DNA of 64,000 nucleotides from Rickettsiales bacterium (lineage in GTDB: Bacteria; Pseudomonadota; Alphaproteobacteria; Rickettsiales; SXRF01). Location of the stretch: the NCBI GenBank assembly GCA_041396965.1, contig JAWKXN010000001.1, positions 124,001-188,000 of the forward strand. Reading direction: 5' to 3'. The notes under the pieces are model-generated. The model was not told the origin of the DNA, made no database searches, and saw nothing but the letters and a program-made list of their open reading frames with translations. Of the stretch, positions 35,620 through 44,361 are shown one piece after another (the first letter of the stretch is position 1; every line of letters starts with the position of its first letter). The position numbers and the translations under genes are program-made.

Positions 35620-37608
35620 TTACCCTTCAATTTGCGAGAAATTGGCTACTTTATTCATAATATTTTGAGCGAGGCATAATATAGATAATCTTGCTATTCG
35701 TAAATTTTTATTTTCACAATTAACCATTATTTTATCAAAAAATTGGTCAAGCGGTACACGAAACTTTGTCATCTCCAACATGGATTCAGTAAATTTATTT
35801 TGATTTATCAGATTATTAATTGTTGATTCAGTTTCCTTTAACAAGAGCAGAAGATTTTTTTCCTCTTCCTGTTCAAGTATAGATTTATCTATATTTTTGT
35901 TAAAATAACTGGTTTTATCCTTCTTTTGCTCAGCACTGACAATATTCGCTGCTCGTCTGTAAGCGGCAAGAAGATTGATACTTTCATCCTGTTTTAGGAA
36001 TTCCTGTAAGTCTTCCGCTCGTATCTTTATCAGAAGAATATCATCATCGCCGCTACCAATCACCGCGTTTATAGCGTCATACCTTATTCCGCTATCTCTC
36101 AACTGAACTTTAAGTCGTTCATGGAAAAAATCCATTAACTCACTGCTAACAAATTCACTAAGCGGCAAATGTATATTATTCTCAAGCAATATTCGGATAA
36201 CTCCTAAAGCTGCACGACGCAGAGCGAAAGGGTCTTTACTACCGGTTGGTTTCTCACCGATAGAGAACATGGAATTAAGCGTATCCAGCTTATCGGCAAG
36301 TGCCACACAGACAGAAACAGGATTTGTCGGCACGCCGTCACTTGCTCCCGCTGGCTTGTAATGGTCGCAAATAGCGTCCGCTATACTTTGCTGTTCTTTT
36401 TGCTGTAAAGCGTAATATCGTCCCATTATTCCTTGTAGTTCGGGAAACTCTCCAACCATACCGGTCACTAAGTCAGCTTTACAGAGGAGAGCGGCGCGGT
36501 GTACTAGCTGTGGATCAGCTTTTGGAAGGTATTTGACAATCTCTAAAGCTATCTTTGTTATCCGTTTCACCTTATCCGCTATCGTTCCAAGCTTCGCGTG
36601 ATAGGTTACGGATTTTAGTCCTTCCGCCCAGTCAGATAATGGTTTATTGCGGTCGCTATTCCAAAAGAAACGAGCATCAGAAAAACGGGCGCGCAAAACT
36701 CGTTCATTGCCGGAAATTATAGATTTGCCATCATCTTCAGTTCGCATGTTAGACGTGATAACGAAATATGATGATAGCTTACCGGCACTATCTTGTAACG
36801 CGAAATATTTTTGATGCGAGCGCATGACCGTTGCCAGCACTTCCGGCGGCAGATCCATGAATTCCCCGTCAATTTTACCAACCAATATATTCGGATATTC
36901 TACTAATCCGGTTACTTCCTCAAGTAGAGGTTCATCAGTTTTTATGGTGAGACCATAGGTGGCGGCTTCTCCATGAGCTTGCTTGATAATAAGGCTTTTG
37001 CGTTTATCCCTATCAGCTATAACAAAGGATTTCTCAAGCAAGTTTTCATAGTCTTCCGCTGAGTTTATCACGATTTTCTCAGGAGCGAGGAAGCGATGAC
37101 CATAGGTAACATTATTTCCTATGATACCGGCAAACTCTACTGGGACATTTTTCCAATTAAAAATACATAGTATGTTGTGTAAAGGACGCACCCAACTTTC
37201 ATTTTTCTCACCCCAGCGCATTGATTTTGGCCATGAGAATTTAAGCAGAGTTTCCTCAATTAAAGGCTTTATTATTTCAGTAGTTGGTTTTCCTTGTTCA
37301 TGTATAGTCGCGAAATAAACCCCATCACGTTCTTCAACTTGCTCCATTTTTAGGTTGTTTTTTTTAAGAAATCCATTGATAGCAACTTCTGGCGCTCCAA
37401 CCTTAGGACCTTTTATTTCCAGCGTTACGTCGGGTTGAACTTCAGGAAGGTCACTTATTATAACAGCTATCCGGCGAGGAGTAACAAAAGATTTTCCGCT
37501 CGCATTATCAAGTCCATCGGCTATAGATTTAAGCAGACGAGAAGCCGCCGCCGCTTGCATACGAGCTGGTATTTCCTCCGAAAAAATCTCTAAAAGTAAA
37601 TCAGCCAT
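35620..37608 (-). CDS. glyS: Glycyl-tRNA synthetase beta subunit
   Basis: GlyS forms the tetrameric bacterial glycyl-tRNA synthetase with GlyQ and supplies tRNA recognition. The 662-residue protein begins ADLLLEIFSEEIPARMQ and contains GPKVGAPEVAINGF, SMRWGEKNESWVRPLHNI, HYKPAGASDGVPTNPVS and the anticodon-binding C-terminus. Length is slightly shorter than the usual 680-690. Its start overlaps panD by eight bases. GlyQ lies upstream, separated by panD and a phzF-like gene. Confidence 0.96.
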   Translation of the reverse strand: MADLLLEIFSEEIPARMQAAAASRLLKSIADGLDNASGKSFVTPRRIAVIISDLPEVQPDVTLEIKGPKVGAPEVAINGFLKKNNLKMEQVEERDGVYFATIHEQGKPTTEIIKPLIEETLLKFSWPKSMRWGEKNESWVRPLHNILCIFNWKNVPVEFAGIIGNNVTYGHRFLAPEKIVINSAEDYENLLEKSFVIADRDKRKSLIIKQAHGEAATYGLTIKTDEPLLEEVTGLVEYPNILVGKIDGEFMDLPPEVLATVMRSHQKYFALQDSAGKLSSYFVITSNMRTEDDGKSIISGNERVLRARFSDARFFWNSDRNKPLSDWAEGLKSVTYHAKLGTIADKVKRITKIALEIVKYLPKADPQLVHRAALLCKADLVTGMVGEFPELQGIMGRYYALQQKEQQSIADAICDHYKPAGASDGVPTNPVSVCVALADKLDTLNSMFSIGEKPTGSKDPFALRRAALGVIRILLENNIHLPLSEFVSSELMDFFHERLKVQLRDSGIRYDAINAVIGSGDDDILLIKIRAEDLQEFLKQDESINLLAAYRRAANIVSAEQKKDKTSYFNKNIDKSILEQEEEKNLLLLLKETESTINNLINQNKFTESMLEMTKFRVPLDQFFDKIMVNCENKNLRIARLSILCLAQNIMNKVANFSQIEG

Positions 37609-37957
37609 TTTCTACTATGTTGTTTTCTTCGTCAAAAATCAGCACTTTCGGCTTATGTGTTTTTACTTCCTCTTTTGTCATTTGGGCGTAAGCGATTATT
37701 ATTAGGGTATCGTTGGGGTCTACTAGGTGAGCCGCCGCTCCATAAATACCAACACGCTTGCTGCCGGCTTCCTCTTCTATGAGATAAGTCTGGAAACGTT
37801 TGCCATTATTTACATTTAGAACATCAACCTGTTGACCAACAAACAGATTGGCACGATCCAAGAAGCTTTTATCAACACCCATTGATCCGTTGTAATGCAG
37901 TTCGCTGTGGGTAGCTCTTATGCGATGCAATTTACTATACATCATAGTTAACATCAT
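37601..37957 (-). CDS. panD: Aspartate 1-decarboxylase precursor
   Basis: PanD makes beta-alanine for pantothenate and coenzyme A, and matures by self-cleavage to a pyruvoyl enzyme. The cleavage bond Gly24-Ser25 is visible in LHYNGSMGVD at the expected position, and GAAAHLVDPNDTLIIIAYAQM is the conserved core. The 118-residue length is normal. AAGGAGG lies eight bases before ATG 37957, and the ATGA overlaps the phzF-like stop, which supports this start. The protein starts MMLTMMYSKLHRIRATHS, slightly different from the common MLRTMLKSKIHRA. Confidence 0.94.
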   Translation of the reverse strand: MMLTMMYSKLHRIRATHSELHYNGSMGVDKSFLDRANLFVGQQVDVLNVNNGKRFQTYLIEEEAGSKRVGIYGAAAHLVDPNDTLIIIAYAQMTKEEVKTHKPKVLIFDEENNIVENG

Positions 37958-38778
37958 GCGATAGCCTCCTTTTTAGAGTTTTTATTGGAGAGATTTATCA
38001 TATCCTTTAACGCCGTAATACAGTTTCCTCTGATTAACAAGCGTTCACCATCCAGTTCTATCTTCACTTCCCCACGTGTCTTTGATGCCTGCATGGCAAG
38101 AAATTCTGTTTTGTCAAGCCTATCTTTCCAATAGGGGGCAAGGAAACAATGCGCGAAAACACTCACCGGATATTCATTACACTCACCATTGGCAGCAAAA
38201 AAACGTGATGCGAAGTCGTATTTTCTTGTCGCTGTCGCTGTAGTAATTATAATACCGCGAGCTTGAACCGCGCTAAGTTTTTTCACGTTGGGTTTTATTC
38301 CAAAAAGTGTATTCAGATTTTTTACTTCTACTAAGTAATCATTATCATTTTTCTCGCAGTTAATAACATCCGTACCAATTATTCCCTCTATATCAATATC
38401 ATTTACTTGTTTGCCAGGTAGAGAAGGTAAATCTATCTCAATTTTTCGGTTTTTTATAATTTTGGTTTTAAGTAAACCAGCAGCGGTATTAAAGGTGACT
38501 ATATCACCAGCTTGCGCTTGTCCAGTTTGCGCTAAAACATGGGCTGCGGCGACAGTAGCGTGTCCACAAGACAATGTCTCACCAAATGGAGAAAACCATC
38601 TAAGATGAAAATTAAGAGGAGAGTTTTTCACGACAAAAGCAGCCTCACCAAGATTAGCGCGCGCGGACAGCAACTGCATCCTCTTATCAACAGGAAATTC
38701 ATCTAATAAATAAACAGCTACCGGACTTCCCCTAAATGGGATAGGAGTAAAGCTGTCTATAATCCATAAATTATGCAT
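37954..38778 (-). CDS. PhzF-family isomerase/epimerase-like protein
   Basis: The protein of about 274 residues (ATG 38778) belongs to the PhzF/diaminopimelate-epimerase-like fold: DSFTPIPFRGSPVAVYLL, AFVVKNSPLNFHLRWFSPFGETLSCGHATVAAAHVLAQTG, and a C-terminal NEYPVSVFAHCFLAPYW. The active-site glutamate known in PhzF has no certain counterpart here, though the ETLSCGHAT motif with its Cys and His is well kept. It overlaps panD by four bases. Physiological substrate unknown. Confidence 0.9.
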   Translation of the reverse strand: MHNLWIIDSFTPIPFRGSPVAVYLLDEFPVDKRMQLLSARANLGEAAFVVKNSPLNFHLRWFSPFGETLSCGHATVAAAHVLAQTGQAQAGDIVTFNTAAGLLKTKIIKNRKIEIDLPSLPGKQVNDIDIEGIIGTDVINCEKNDNDYLVEVKNLNTLFGIKPNVKKLSAVQARGIIITTATATRKYDFASRFFAANGECNEYPVSVFAHCFLAPYWKDRLDKTEFLAMQASKTRGEVKIELDGERLLIRGNCITALKDMINLSNKNSKKEAIA

Positions 38779-38821
38779 AGTCTGTCCCAATCATTTTTTT
38801 ATATTACTCATTTTATGTTAT

Positions 38822-39667
38822 TTATGCCGCTTCCACATATTTTTCACAGCAACCTTTAGCAAGGCTCCTTACTTTACCTATATAGGCGGCTCGTTCAGTA
38901 ACTGATATTACTCCACGCGCGTCTAGCAAGTTAAAATAATGTGAGGCTTTTATACATTGGTCATAAGCCGGAAGCGGTAGATTTTTAGCTAGCAAGGACT
39001 CACATTCTTTTTCGCAGTCCTCAAAATGCCGTAGCAATATGTCAGTATCGGCATATTCAAGATTGTAAGCGGAAAATTCCTTCTCCGCGCGTAGGAATAC
39101 ATCACCGTAAGAAATGCCAGCCCCATTGAAATCAATATCATAGACATTTTCTACACCTTGTATATACATGGCGAGTCGTTCTAGACCATAGGTTATCTCG
39201 CCAGAAACCGGTTTGCACTCAATCCCACCAACTTGCTGAAAATAAGTAAATTGAGTTACCTCCATACCATCGCACCATACCTCCCAGCCAAGCCCCCATG
39301 CTCCTAATGTTGGTGATTCCCAGTCATCCTCAACAAAACGTATGTCGTGTTTAAGTGGATCTATGCCAAGTGTTTTCAGGCTCTCAAGATAAAGTTCCTG
39401 AATATTATCGGGTGATGGCTTAAGTATAACCTGATACTGGTAATAATGCTGAAGACGGTTAGGGTTTTCTCCATAACGACCATCCTTTGGTCTACGTGAT
39501 GGCTGAACATAAGCGGCTTTCCAATGTTGCTTGCCAAGCGCGCGCAGCAATGTCGCCGGATGGAAGGTGCCGGCTCCTACTTCCATATCATATGGTTGGA
39601 GTATAACACACCCTTGATCCGCCCAGAATTGATGTAAATTAAGGATAATCTGCTGAAATGACAGCAT
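38822..39667 (-). CDS. glyQ: Glycyl-tRNA synthetase alpha subunit
   Basis: GlyQ is the catalytic alpha subunit with the class II aminoacylation core. The 281-residue protein begins MLSFQQIILNLHQFWADQGCVILQPYDMEVGAGTFHPATLLRALG and has the family words RYGENPNRLQHYYQYQVILKP and WEVWCDGMEVTQFTYFQQVGG. Length is normal. It heads a minus-strand run in which phzF-like and panD genes separate it from glyS; the two subunit genes are usually adjacent. Confidence 0.97.
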   Translation of the reverse strand: MLSFQQIILNLHQFWADQGCVILQPYDMEVGAGTFHPATLLRALGKQHWKAAYVQPSRRPKDGRYGENPNRLQHYYQYQVILKPSPDNIQELYLESLKTLGIDPLKHDIRFVEDDWESPTLGAWGLGWEVWCDGMEVTQFTYFQQVGGIECKPVSGEITYGLERLAMYIQGVENVYDIDFNGAGISYGDVFLRAEKEFSAYNLEYADTDILLRHFEDCEKECESLLAKNLPLPAYDQCIKASHYFNLLDARGVISVTERAAYIGKVRSLAKGCCEKYVEAA

Positions 39668-39776
39668 TATTAATGTCCTAACTATTATTTATTTGCTTCA
39701 TTGAGCCAACTTTTAAGCGTTTTTAACCGCTTTTTCAATCTTTTTCGTAAGTTGTTTGTAAAATATAAACAATACT

Positions 39777-40244
39777 CTAAGCCGCCTTTTGCCAGACTCC
39801 CGACTCACTTTGCTTGAAATAATTTATTTGATATTGCTCATCTTTGTATTTTTTCCACCTTTTTCTAGCGCTCTCAACCGCGTATTTATCTTTGCCATCA
39901 AAAATATCCACTATCTTATCAAATTTATCAGATTGGGTTATTTCTCTACCGTCGGTAATCATAAGTAAGTTCGCTGAGTTAATATTTTCCATTTCACATG
40001 ATATTAATATGGGTTGTTTTTCAGCCAATTTATCATCATAAATCCCATGTGGAAGGAAGCTGTAAGGCTCGTATTTCCAAAGTAAATTATCTACTGCTTT
40101 TGCCTGTTCTATTGAAGAAACTGTAAGCAGGGTACGATAGCCAGAGGCGATCGCTTTTTCCAAAAGAGCGGGCAGCGCCTTGTCAAAAGAAGAGGTGGTC
40201 AGATGATAAAAGTTTATGGTGGTATTAACATTATTAGTTGTCAT
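39777..40244 (-). CDS. holC: DNA polymerase III chi subunit (HolC)
   Basis: The 155-residue protein follows the HolC plan: INFYHLTTSSFDKALPALLEKAIASGYRTLLTVSS, DNLLWKYEPYSFLPHG, EKQPILISCEMENINSANLLMITDG and a C-terminal RWKKYKDEQYQINYFKQSESGVWQKA. In the replisome HolC binds HolD (or its alphaproteobacterial equivalent) and SSB. It lies downstream of pepA as in many proteobacteria, here separated by two membrane-protein genes. Confidence 0.92.
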   Translation of the reverse strand: MTTNNVNTTINFYHLTTSSFDKALPALLEKAIASGYRTLLTVSSIEQAKAVDNLLWKYEPYSFLPHGIYDDKLAEKQPILISCEMENINSANLLMITDGREITQSDKFDKIVDIFDGKDKYAVESARKRWKKYKDEQYQINYFKQSESGVWQKAA

Positions 40245-40255
40245 ATGTGGTGTAG

Positions 40256-40879
40256 TTAGTTTATTTTATTTGTATCTGACGGATATAAATTTGTTCGGTT
40301 GCGCATAGCCGCAATTTTTTTGCGTGCATCCAATAATTCTTCCTCGGAAATAATGCCATCTTCTCGTAACCATTTGAATCTAATGGATTCTTTGTAATAT
40401 GGCTTGTCAAAATTAACTTTTATTTCTTTTTTCCGTCTGCTTTCATAACGACGTTTATTAATTTCACCAAGAATAATTTTCTGTTGCCCATCGTGAATAA
40501 TCGCTATTAGGGGATGTGTTTGTATGTAGCTGATAGCGGTTGGTTTTTTATAGATATACTGAAAGAAATTATAAATAAATAACGCGGATGTTATTAAAGT
40601 TGATGCATATAAAAATTTAGAAGATAATCCTGCGAATAGAAGATCATAACTTATTATGATTATAATAAAGCTAATGTAGCATATAAATATATACTTAAAA
40701 AGATGGAATGGTTTTTCTAATTTGAACAACACCCTATCGGGTATTAAATCATACGAAATTGAATTACCAACTTTCTTTCCATCTTCTGTAAAGCTATATT
40801 CTAGCTCATTATCCTCAAATTTTAATTCCGTCTTATAATAAGATGGAAAATATTTATTGTTAGTTTGCTTAAATAGCAT
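40256..40879 (-). CDS. Membrane protein of unknown function, paralogue of the next gene
   Basis: This 207-residue protein has a soluble N-terminus (about residues 1-55), two membrane helices (about 60-85 and 90-110), then a soluble region with AIIHDGQQKIILGEINKRR and a SHOCT-like tail, FKWLREDGIISEEELLDARKKIAA. The gene upstream shares the layout: IVVVHDNSHQSIISEI and FLWLKDNNFISTQEFEKART. No family name is recognised. It lies between pepA and holC on the same strand and is probably co-transcribed with them. Confidence 0.65.
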   Translation of the reverse strand: MLFKQTNNKYFPSYYKTELKFEDNELEYSFTEDGKKVGNSISYDLIPDRVLFKLEKPFHLFKYIFICYISFIIIIISYDLLFAGLSSKFLYASTLITSALFIYNFFQYIYKKPTAISYIQTHPLIAIIHDGQQKIILGEINKRRYESRRKKEIKVNFDKPYYKESIRFKWLREDGIISEEELLDARKKIAAMRNRTNLYPSDTNKIN

Positions 40880-40887
40880 ATTGTCCC

Positions 40888-41493
40888 CTATAGTTGCCCA
40901 TTATCTGCGCTAGCTATTATTGCGGTGCGGGCTTTTTCAAATTCCTGAGTGGATATAAAATTGTTATCTTTTAACCAAAGAAACTTGTTCATTTCATCTT
41001 CAGGATGGTTTAAGCTGTCTACTTCTCCGTAAATCCTGATAATTTCTTCTTTTTTACGTTTATATATTTCACTAATAATAGATTGATGGCTATTGTCATG
41101 AACAACCACTATATCACCCATATTAGTTGGAATTATGGTTGCGTCATATCTTCCAAAAAACAGACCAATGATATAGATAATTATTGCAATAGACATAAAA
41201 AACCAAAGGAAGCCTATGTCCATTTTATCAATACCGACTGGCTTATCAAGATATTTACTTCCATAGTATGCGGCGGCAACAGCCACAGCAATAGATGCGG
41301 ACATAAAGCTCGTATATGTTCTATGAAAGCTTTCTACGTGATTTTCATCCGGTACTTCTACATAAGGGATAGAAAATCCTGTTTTTGCGTATTCATCACC
41401 TACGCTATAATGAAAATACTTAGCACCAAAACCATGTTCAATTTTAACGAAAGGGAATTTTTTCTGAAAAAAATGTACTAGCTTGCTACTCAT
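40888..41493 (-). CDS. Membrane protein of unknown function, paralogue of its neighbour
   Basis: The 201-residue protein has two membrane helices (about residues 60-82 and 92-112), an N-terminal region with YFHYSVGDEYAKTGFSIPYVEVPD, the HDNSHQSII motif (VVHDNSHQSIISEIYKRKKEE) and a C-terminal SHOCT-like helix. It starts overlapping the pepA stop by eight bases, so translation is coupled. The paralogue follows nine bases after its stop. Function unknown; the pair is inserted in the otherwise conserved pepA-holC order. Confidence 0.65.
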   Translation of the reverse strand: MSSKLVHFFQKKFPFVKIEHGFGAKYFHYSVGDEYAKTGFSIPYVEVPDENHVESFHRTYTSFMSASIAVAVAAAYYGSKYLDKPVGIDKMDIGFLWFFMSIAIIIYIIGLFFGRYDATIIPTNMGDIVVVHDNSHQSIISEIYKRKKEEIIRIYGEVDSLNHPEDEMNKFLWLKDNNFISTQEFEKARTAIIASADNGQL

Positions 41494-42985
41494 AATAATC
41501 AGCTACTAATTGGTTAAGCAGGCGTACCCCATAGCCAGTTCCGCCTTTTGGTATAATCTCACTATCTTTTTTACTCCACGCCACACCAGCGATGTCAATA
41601 TGCGCCCATGGCACATTATTTACGAAGCGCTGCAAGAATTGGGCGGCGGTAATTGAACCAGCCTCACGGTCTTTACCAATATTTTGCATGTCGGCGATGT
41701 CAGAGTTTATTTGCTTATCATAAACCTCAGCAAGCGGCAATCGCCAAACTTCCTCACCGATTTTTTTGCCGGTATTAAACAGATTTTCGGCAAGCTTGTC
41801 ATTATTAGAGAAAATTCCAGCGCGGCTAGTGCCAAGAGCCACGATTATCGCTCCGGTAAGGGTTGCCAGATCCACGATAAATTTCGGTTTGAACTGTTCC
41901 TGCGTATACCATAACGCGTCGGCGAGAACTAATCTACCCTCCGCGTCAGTATTAAGTACCTCTATGGTTTGCCCAGAATATGATTGTACCACGTCACCAG
42001 GGCGTTGCGCGGTGCCAGATGGCATGTTTTCCACCAGCCCGACTACACCAACAGCGTTCACCTTTGCCTTGCGTCCGGCAAGTGCCTTCATCAAGCCGAT
42101 TACCACACCAGCGCCACCCATATCCCATTTCATTTCTTCCATGCCGCCGGATGGTTTTATGCTGATTCCACCGGTATCAAAGGTCACGCCTTTGCCAACG
42201 AAGGCAAGAGGAGCTTCTTTTGATTTTTTGCCTAGACCGTTCCACTTCATAATCACAAGCTGTGACTCATAGGCAGAGCCCTGACCAACACCAAGTAGTG
42301 CGCCCATGCCAAGATTATACATTTCCTCTTCACTCAATATCTGCACTTCTATACCAAGTTTTTCAAGTGTTGCGCATTCTTCCGCCAGCGTCTCAGGGTT
42401 TATGACATTAGCCGGTTCACTCACCAAGTCACGAGTAAATATGACCCCGTCAGACACCGCTTCCAACTCACCATATTTCTTTTTGGCTTCTTTATGATTT
42501 TTCAGCGCTACCGTAAAACTATTCAATGTTGGTTTTTCATCAGCGGTTTTTTTAGTAAAATATTTGTCAAAATTATAGCTACGTAGCCTCATTCCATTAG
42601 CGATAAGCGCCGCCGCCCGATCCGATGATACATTGCCTATCTTATCAACCTCAATAGCTAAAGTCGCTGATTTCACCCGAAGGCTGTTTAGTTTAGCGCA
42701 AAGCCCTCCACCAAGCTTTTCAAGAGAATTCTCCTCAATATTTTTAGCTTTACCAACGCCAGCTAAAATAGCGAAATCAGCCCTTGCTCCTTGCGCGAGA
42801 CTAACCGAGAGGAACTTTCCGCTTTTTCCCGAAAATTCACTGCTTTCTATCGCTTTGCTGAGAAGACCACCGGCTTTCTTATCAATTTCCTTTGCTTCTG
42901 GTGAGAGCTTCTTATCCTCTCCGATAAGAAATATTACCGCTTTATCAACTGTTGTTTTAGTAAGTTCAGAGAAATGTATTTTCAT
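41486..42985 (-). CDS. pepA: Leucyl aminopeptidase (M17 family)
   Basis: This two-metal exopeptidase removes N-terminal residues from peptides; in E. coli it also binds DNA. The 499-residue protein has the metal and catalytic region VGKGVTFDTGGISIKPSGGMEEMKWDMGGAG (about residues 263-293) and the M17 signature NTDAEGRLVLADAL near 343-356. Length is normal. An AAGGAAC ribosome site precedes the ATG. It diverges from a DUF3137-like gene that leads to lptF-lptG; many proteobacteria have lptFG divergent from pepA-holC directly. Confidence 0.97.
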   Translation of the reverse strand: MKIHFSELTKTTVDKAVIFLIGEDKKLSPEAKEIDKKAGGLLSKAIESSEFSGKSGKFLSVSLAQGARADFAILAGVGKAKNIEENSLEKLGGGLCAKLNSLRVKSATLAIEVDKIGNVSSDRAAALIANGMRLRSYNFDKYFTKKTADEKPTLNSFTVALKNHKEAKKKYGELEAVSDGVIFTRDLVSEPANVINPETLAEECATLEKLGIEVQILSEEEMYNLGMGALLGVGQGSAYESQLVIMKWNGLGKKSKEAPLAFVGKGVTFDTGGISIKPSGGMEEMKWDMGGAGVVIGLMKALAGRKAKVNAVGVVGLVENMPSGTAQRPGDVVQSYSGQTIEVLNTDAEGRLVLADALWYTQEQFKPKFIVDLATLTGAIIVALGTSRAGIFSNNDKLAENLFNTGKKIGEEVWRLPLAEVYDKQINSDIADMQNIGKDREAGSITAAQFLQRFVNNVPWAHIDIAGVAWSKKDSEIIPKGGTGYGVRLLNQLVADYYE

Positions 42986-43109
42986 AATTTTTGTTCCTTT
43001 TTTCCATTAACTTTTTTGTGATTATTTGTGATTATAAGGTGACTACATAAGAATACAATGATAATATGAAAACCATTTGCAAGTTTACCGTCAGTTTTGT
43101 GGGAGGGTT

Positions 43110-44348
43110 ATGGAAAATTTTGATGAACATAATTTTAAGAAATATTTTGATGAATTTGCCGCTAGCTTAGAATCAAGTAGGAACTATAACAAAAAAATAT
43201 TTATTGTAATGGTTTGTATGGGTACGCTTCTGATATTAGGCTTGCCTTTTTATATTGATTGGCTAGCAGCTTACATTGACATTATATTAAATAAATTAGC
43301 GGTTTACACTGCTGTTTTGCAAGGGGTAGATTTTGTTAAAACAGATTACACCACCCCATTTTTTATATCTCTTTATTCGTTTTTTATAATAATATTTAGC
43401 ATAACTATCGCTGTTCGTCCTATCTTTAAGTATCGCGGTAAAAATAAAAAAGCAGGAATGGTCGCACGGGATTATTCACTTAAAGACCATGTTTATTCGC
43501 ATTTGTTAAGGTATTTTGGAAACTTTGAGTTTGCGCCTGACGGCGGAACATTTCCTCTTGATATAAAAAAATCTACCATAATCCCACCTTATCAAGTTTA
43601 TACCGCTGAGGATTATATAAAAGGTGTTATAAATGAGTGTACGGTAAAAATCGCTGAAACAGAACTTGCTAACATAATTGATAAAAAGCGTGTGGCTATT
43701 TTTAGAGGTCTTTTAATAATTATAGATATAAGCGAAACGAATATTAAACTGCGCGCGCCATTTTCCGGAAACACAGTACTTATCGCGGATAAACAGAAAA
43801 ATATTCCAGAAATAATCAAAAAATATGCTGAATATAATAATGTTAAATTGCCTGAAAAGGAGATAGAAGACATGTATGAGGCTTTCTCTACTGATGTGGC
43901 TGAGGCAGAAAAACTTTTATCAGCAGATTTTATAAAATCTATTTCGCTTTTACACAAACAACTATCCAATACAAAGGAACAAAGGCAGCATTTTGATGAC
44001 AAAATGGCTTATATTGTGCAGGCATTACTTGATTATACAGCATTGCCATCTATAAGAAAATCTCCTTTAGATGATGAGTATAATAAGCTGTATAAAAATA
44101 GTCTGGATTTAACAAAAGAAAATCCCATAAGTTCAGAAATAGACAGCATAAATCAATCGATCCAAGCCGAATTTTATGATGATAAGTTGCTGATTACTAT
44201 TCCTCTAAAAGCAGATCTTTTTGAAACAGATTCTATGTTTGAAAAAGTTATTAATGATGAAGATAGAGTATTATTATTTAATATAATGCAGGTAATATCA
44301 CAAATCACCCAACATCTAAACGGTTACTTCAAGTCAAGATATAATTAG
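43110..44348 (+). CDS. DUF3137-like membrane protein
   Basis: The protein of about 412 residues (ATG 43110, with GGGAGGG just upstream) has two membrane helices at about residues 26-48 and 80-104. The soluble part follows the DUF3137 plan: LKDHVYSHLLRYFGNFEFAPD, EDYIKGVINECTVKIAETEL, VAIFRGLLIIIDI, LRAPFSGNTVLIADKQK and AFSTDVAEAEKLLSADFIKSI. The family has no established function. It lies between pepA (divergent) and lptF, 13 bases before lptF, so it may be co-transcribed with lptFG. Confidence 0.65.
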   Translation: MENFDEHNFKKYFDEFAASLESSRNYNKKIFIVMVCMGTLLILGLPFYIDWLAAYIDIILNKLAVYTAVLQGVDFVKTDYTTPFFISLYSFFIIIFSITIAVRPIFKYRGKNKKAGMVARDYSLKDHVYSHLLRYFGNFEFAPDGGTFPLDIKKSTIIPPYQVYTAEDYIKGVINECTVKIAETELANIIDKKRVAIFRGLLIIIDISETNIKLRAPFSGNTVLIADKQKNIPEIIKKYAEYNNVKLPEKEIEDMYEAFSTDVAEAEKLLSADFIKSISLLHKQLSNTKEQRQHFDDKMAYIVQALLDYTALPSIRKSPLDDEYNKLYKNSLDLTKENPISSEIDSINQSIQAEFYDDKLLITIPLKADLFETDSMFEKVINDEDRVLLFNIMQVISQITQHLNGYFKSRYN

Positions 44349-44361
44349 TGTATAGCAGCTA

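Noticed and set aside
41766..42272. 168-residue plus-strand frame opposite pepA
   Set aside because: It lies antisense to a clear M17 peptidase with conserved catalytic motifs, and its product is a low-complexity Ser/Pro/Leu sequence with no family features.
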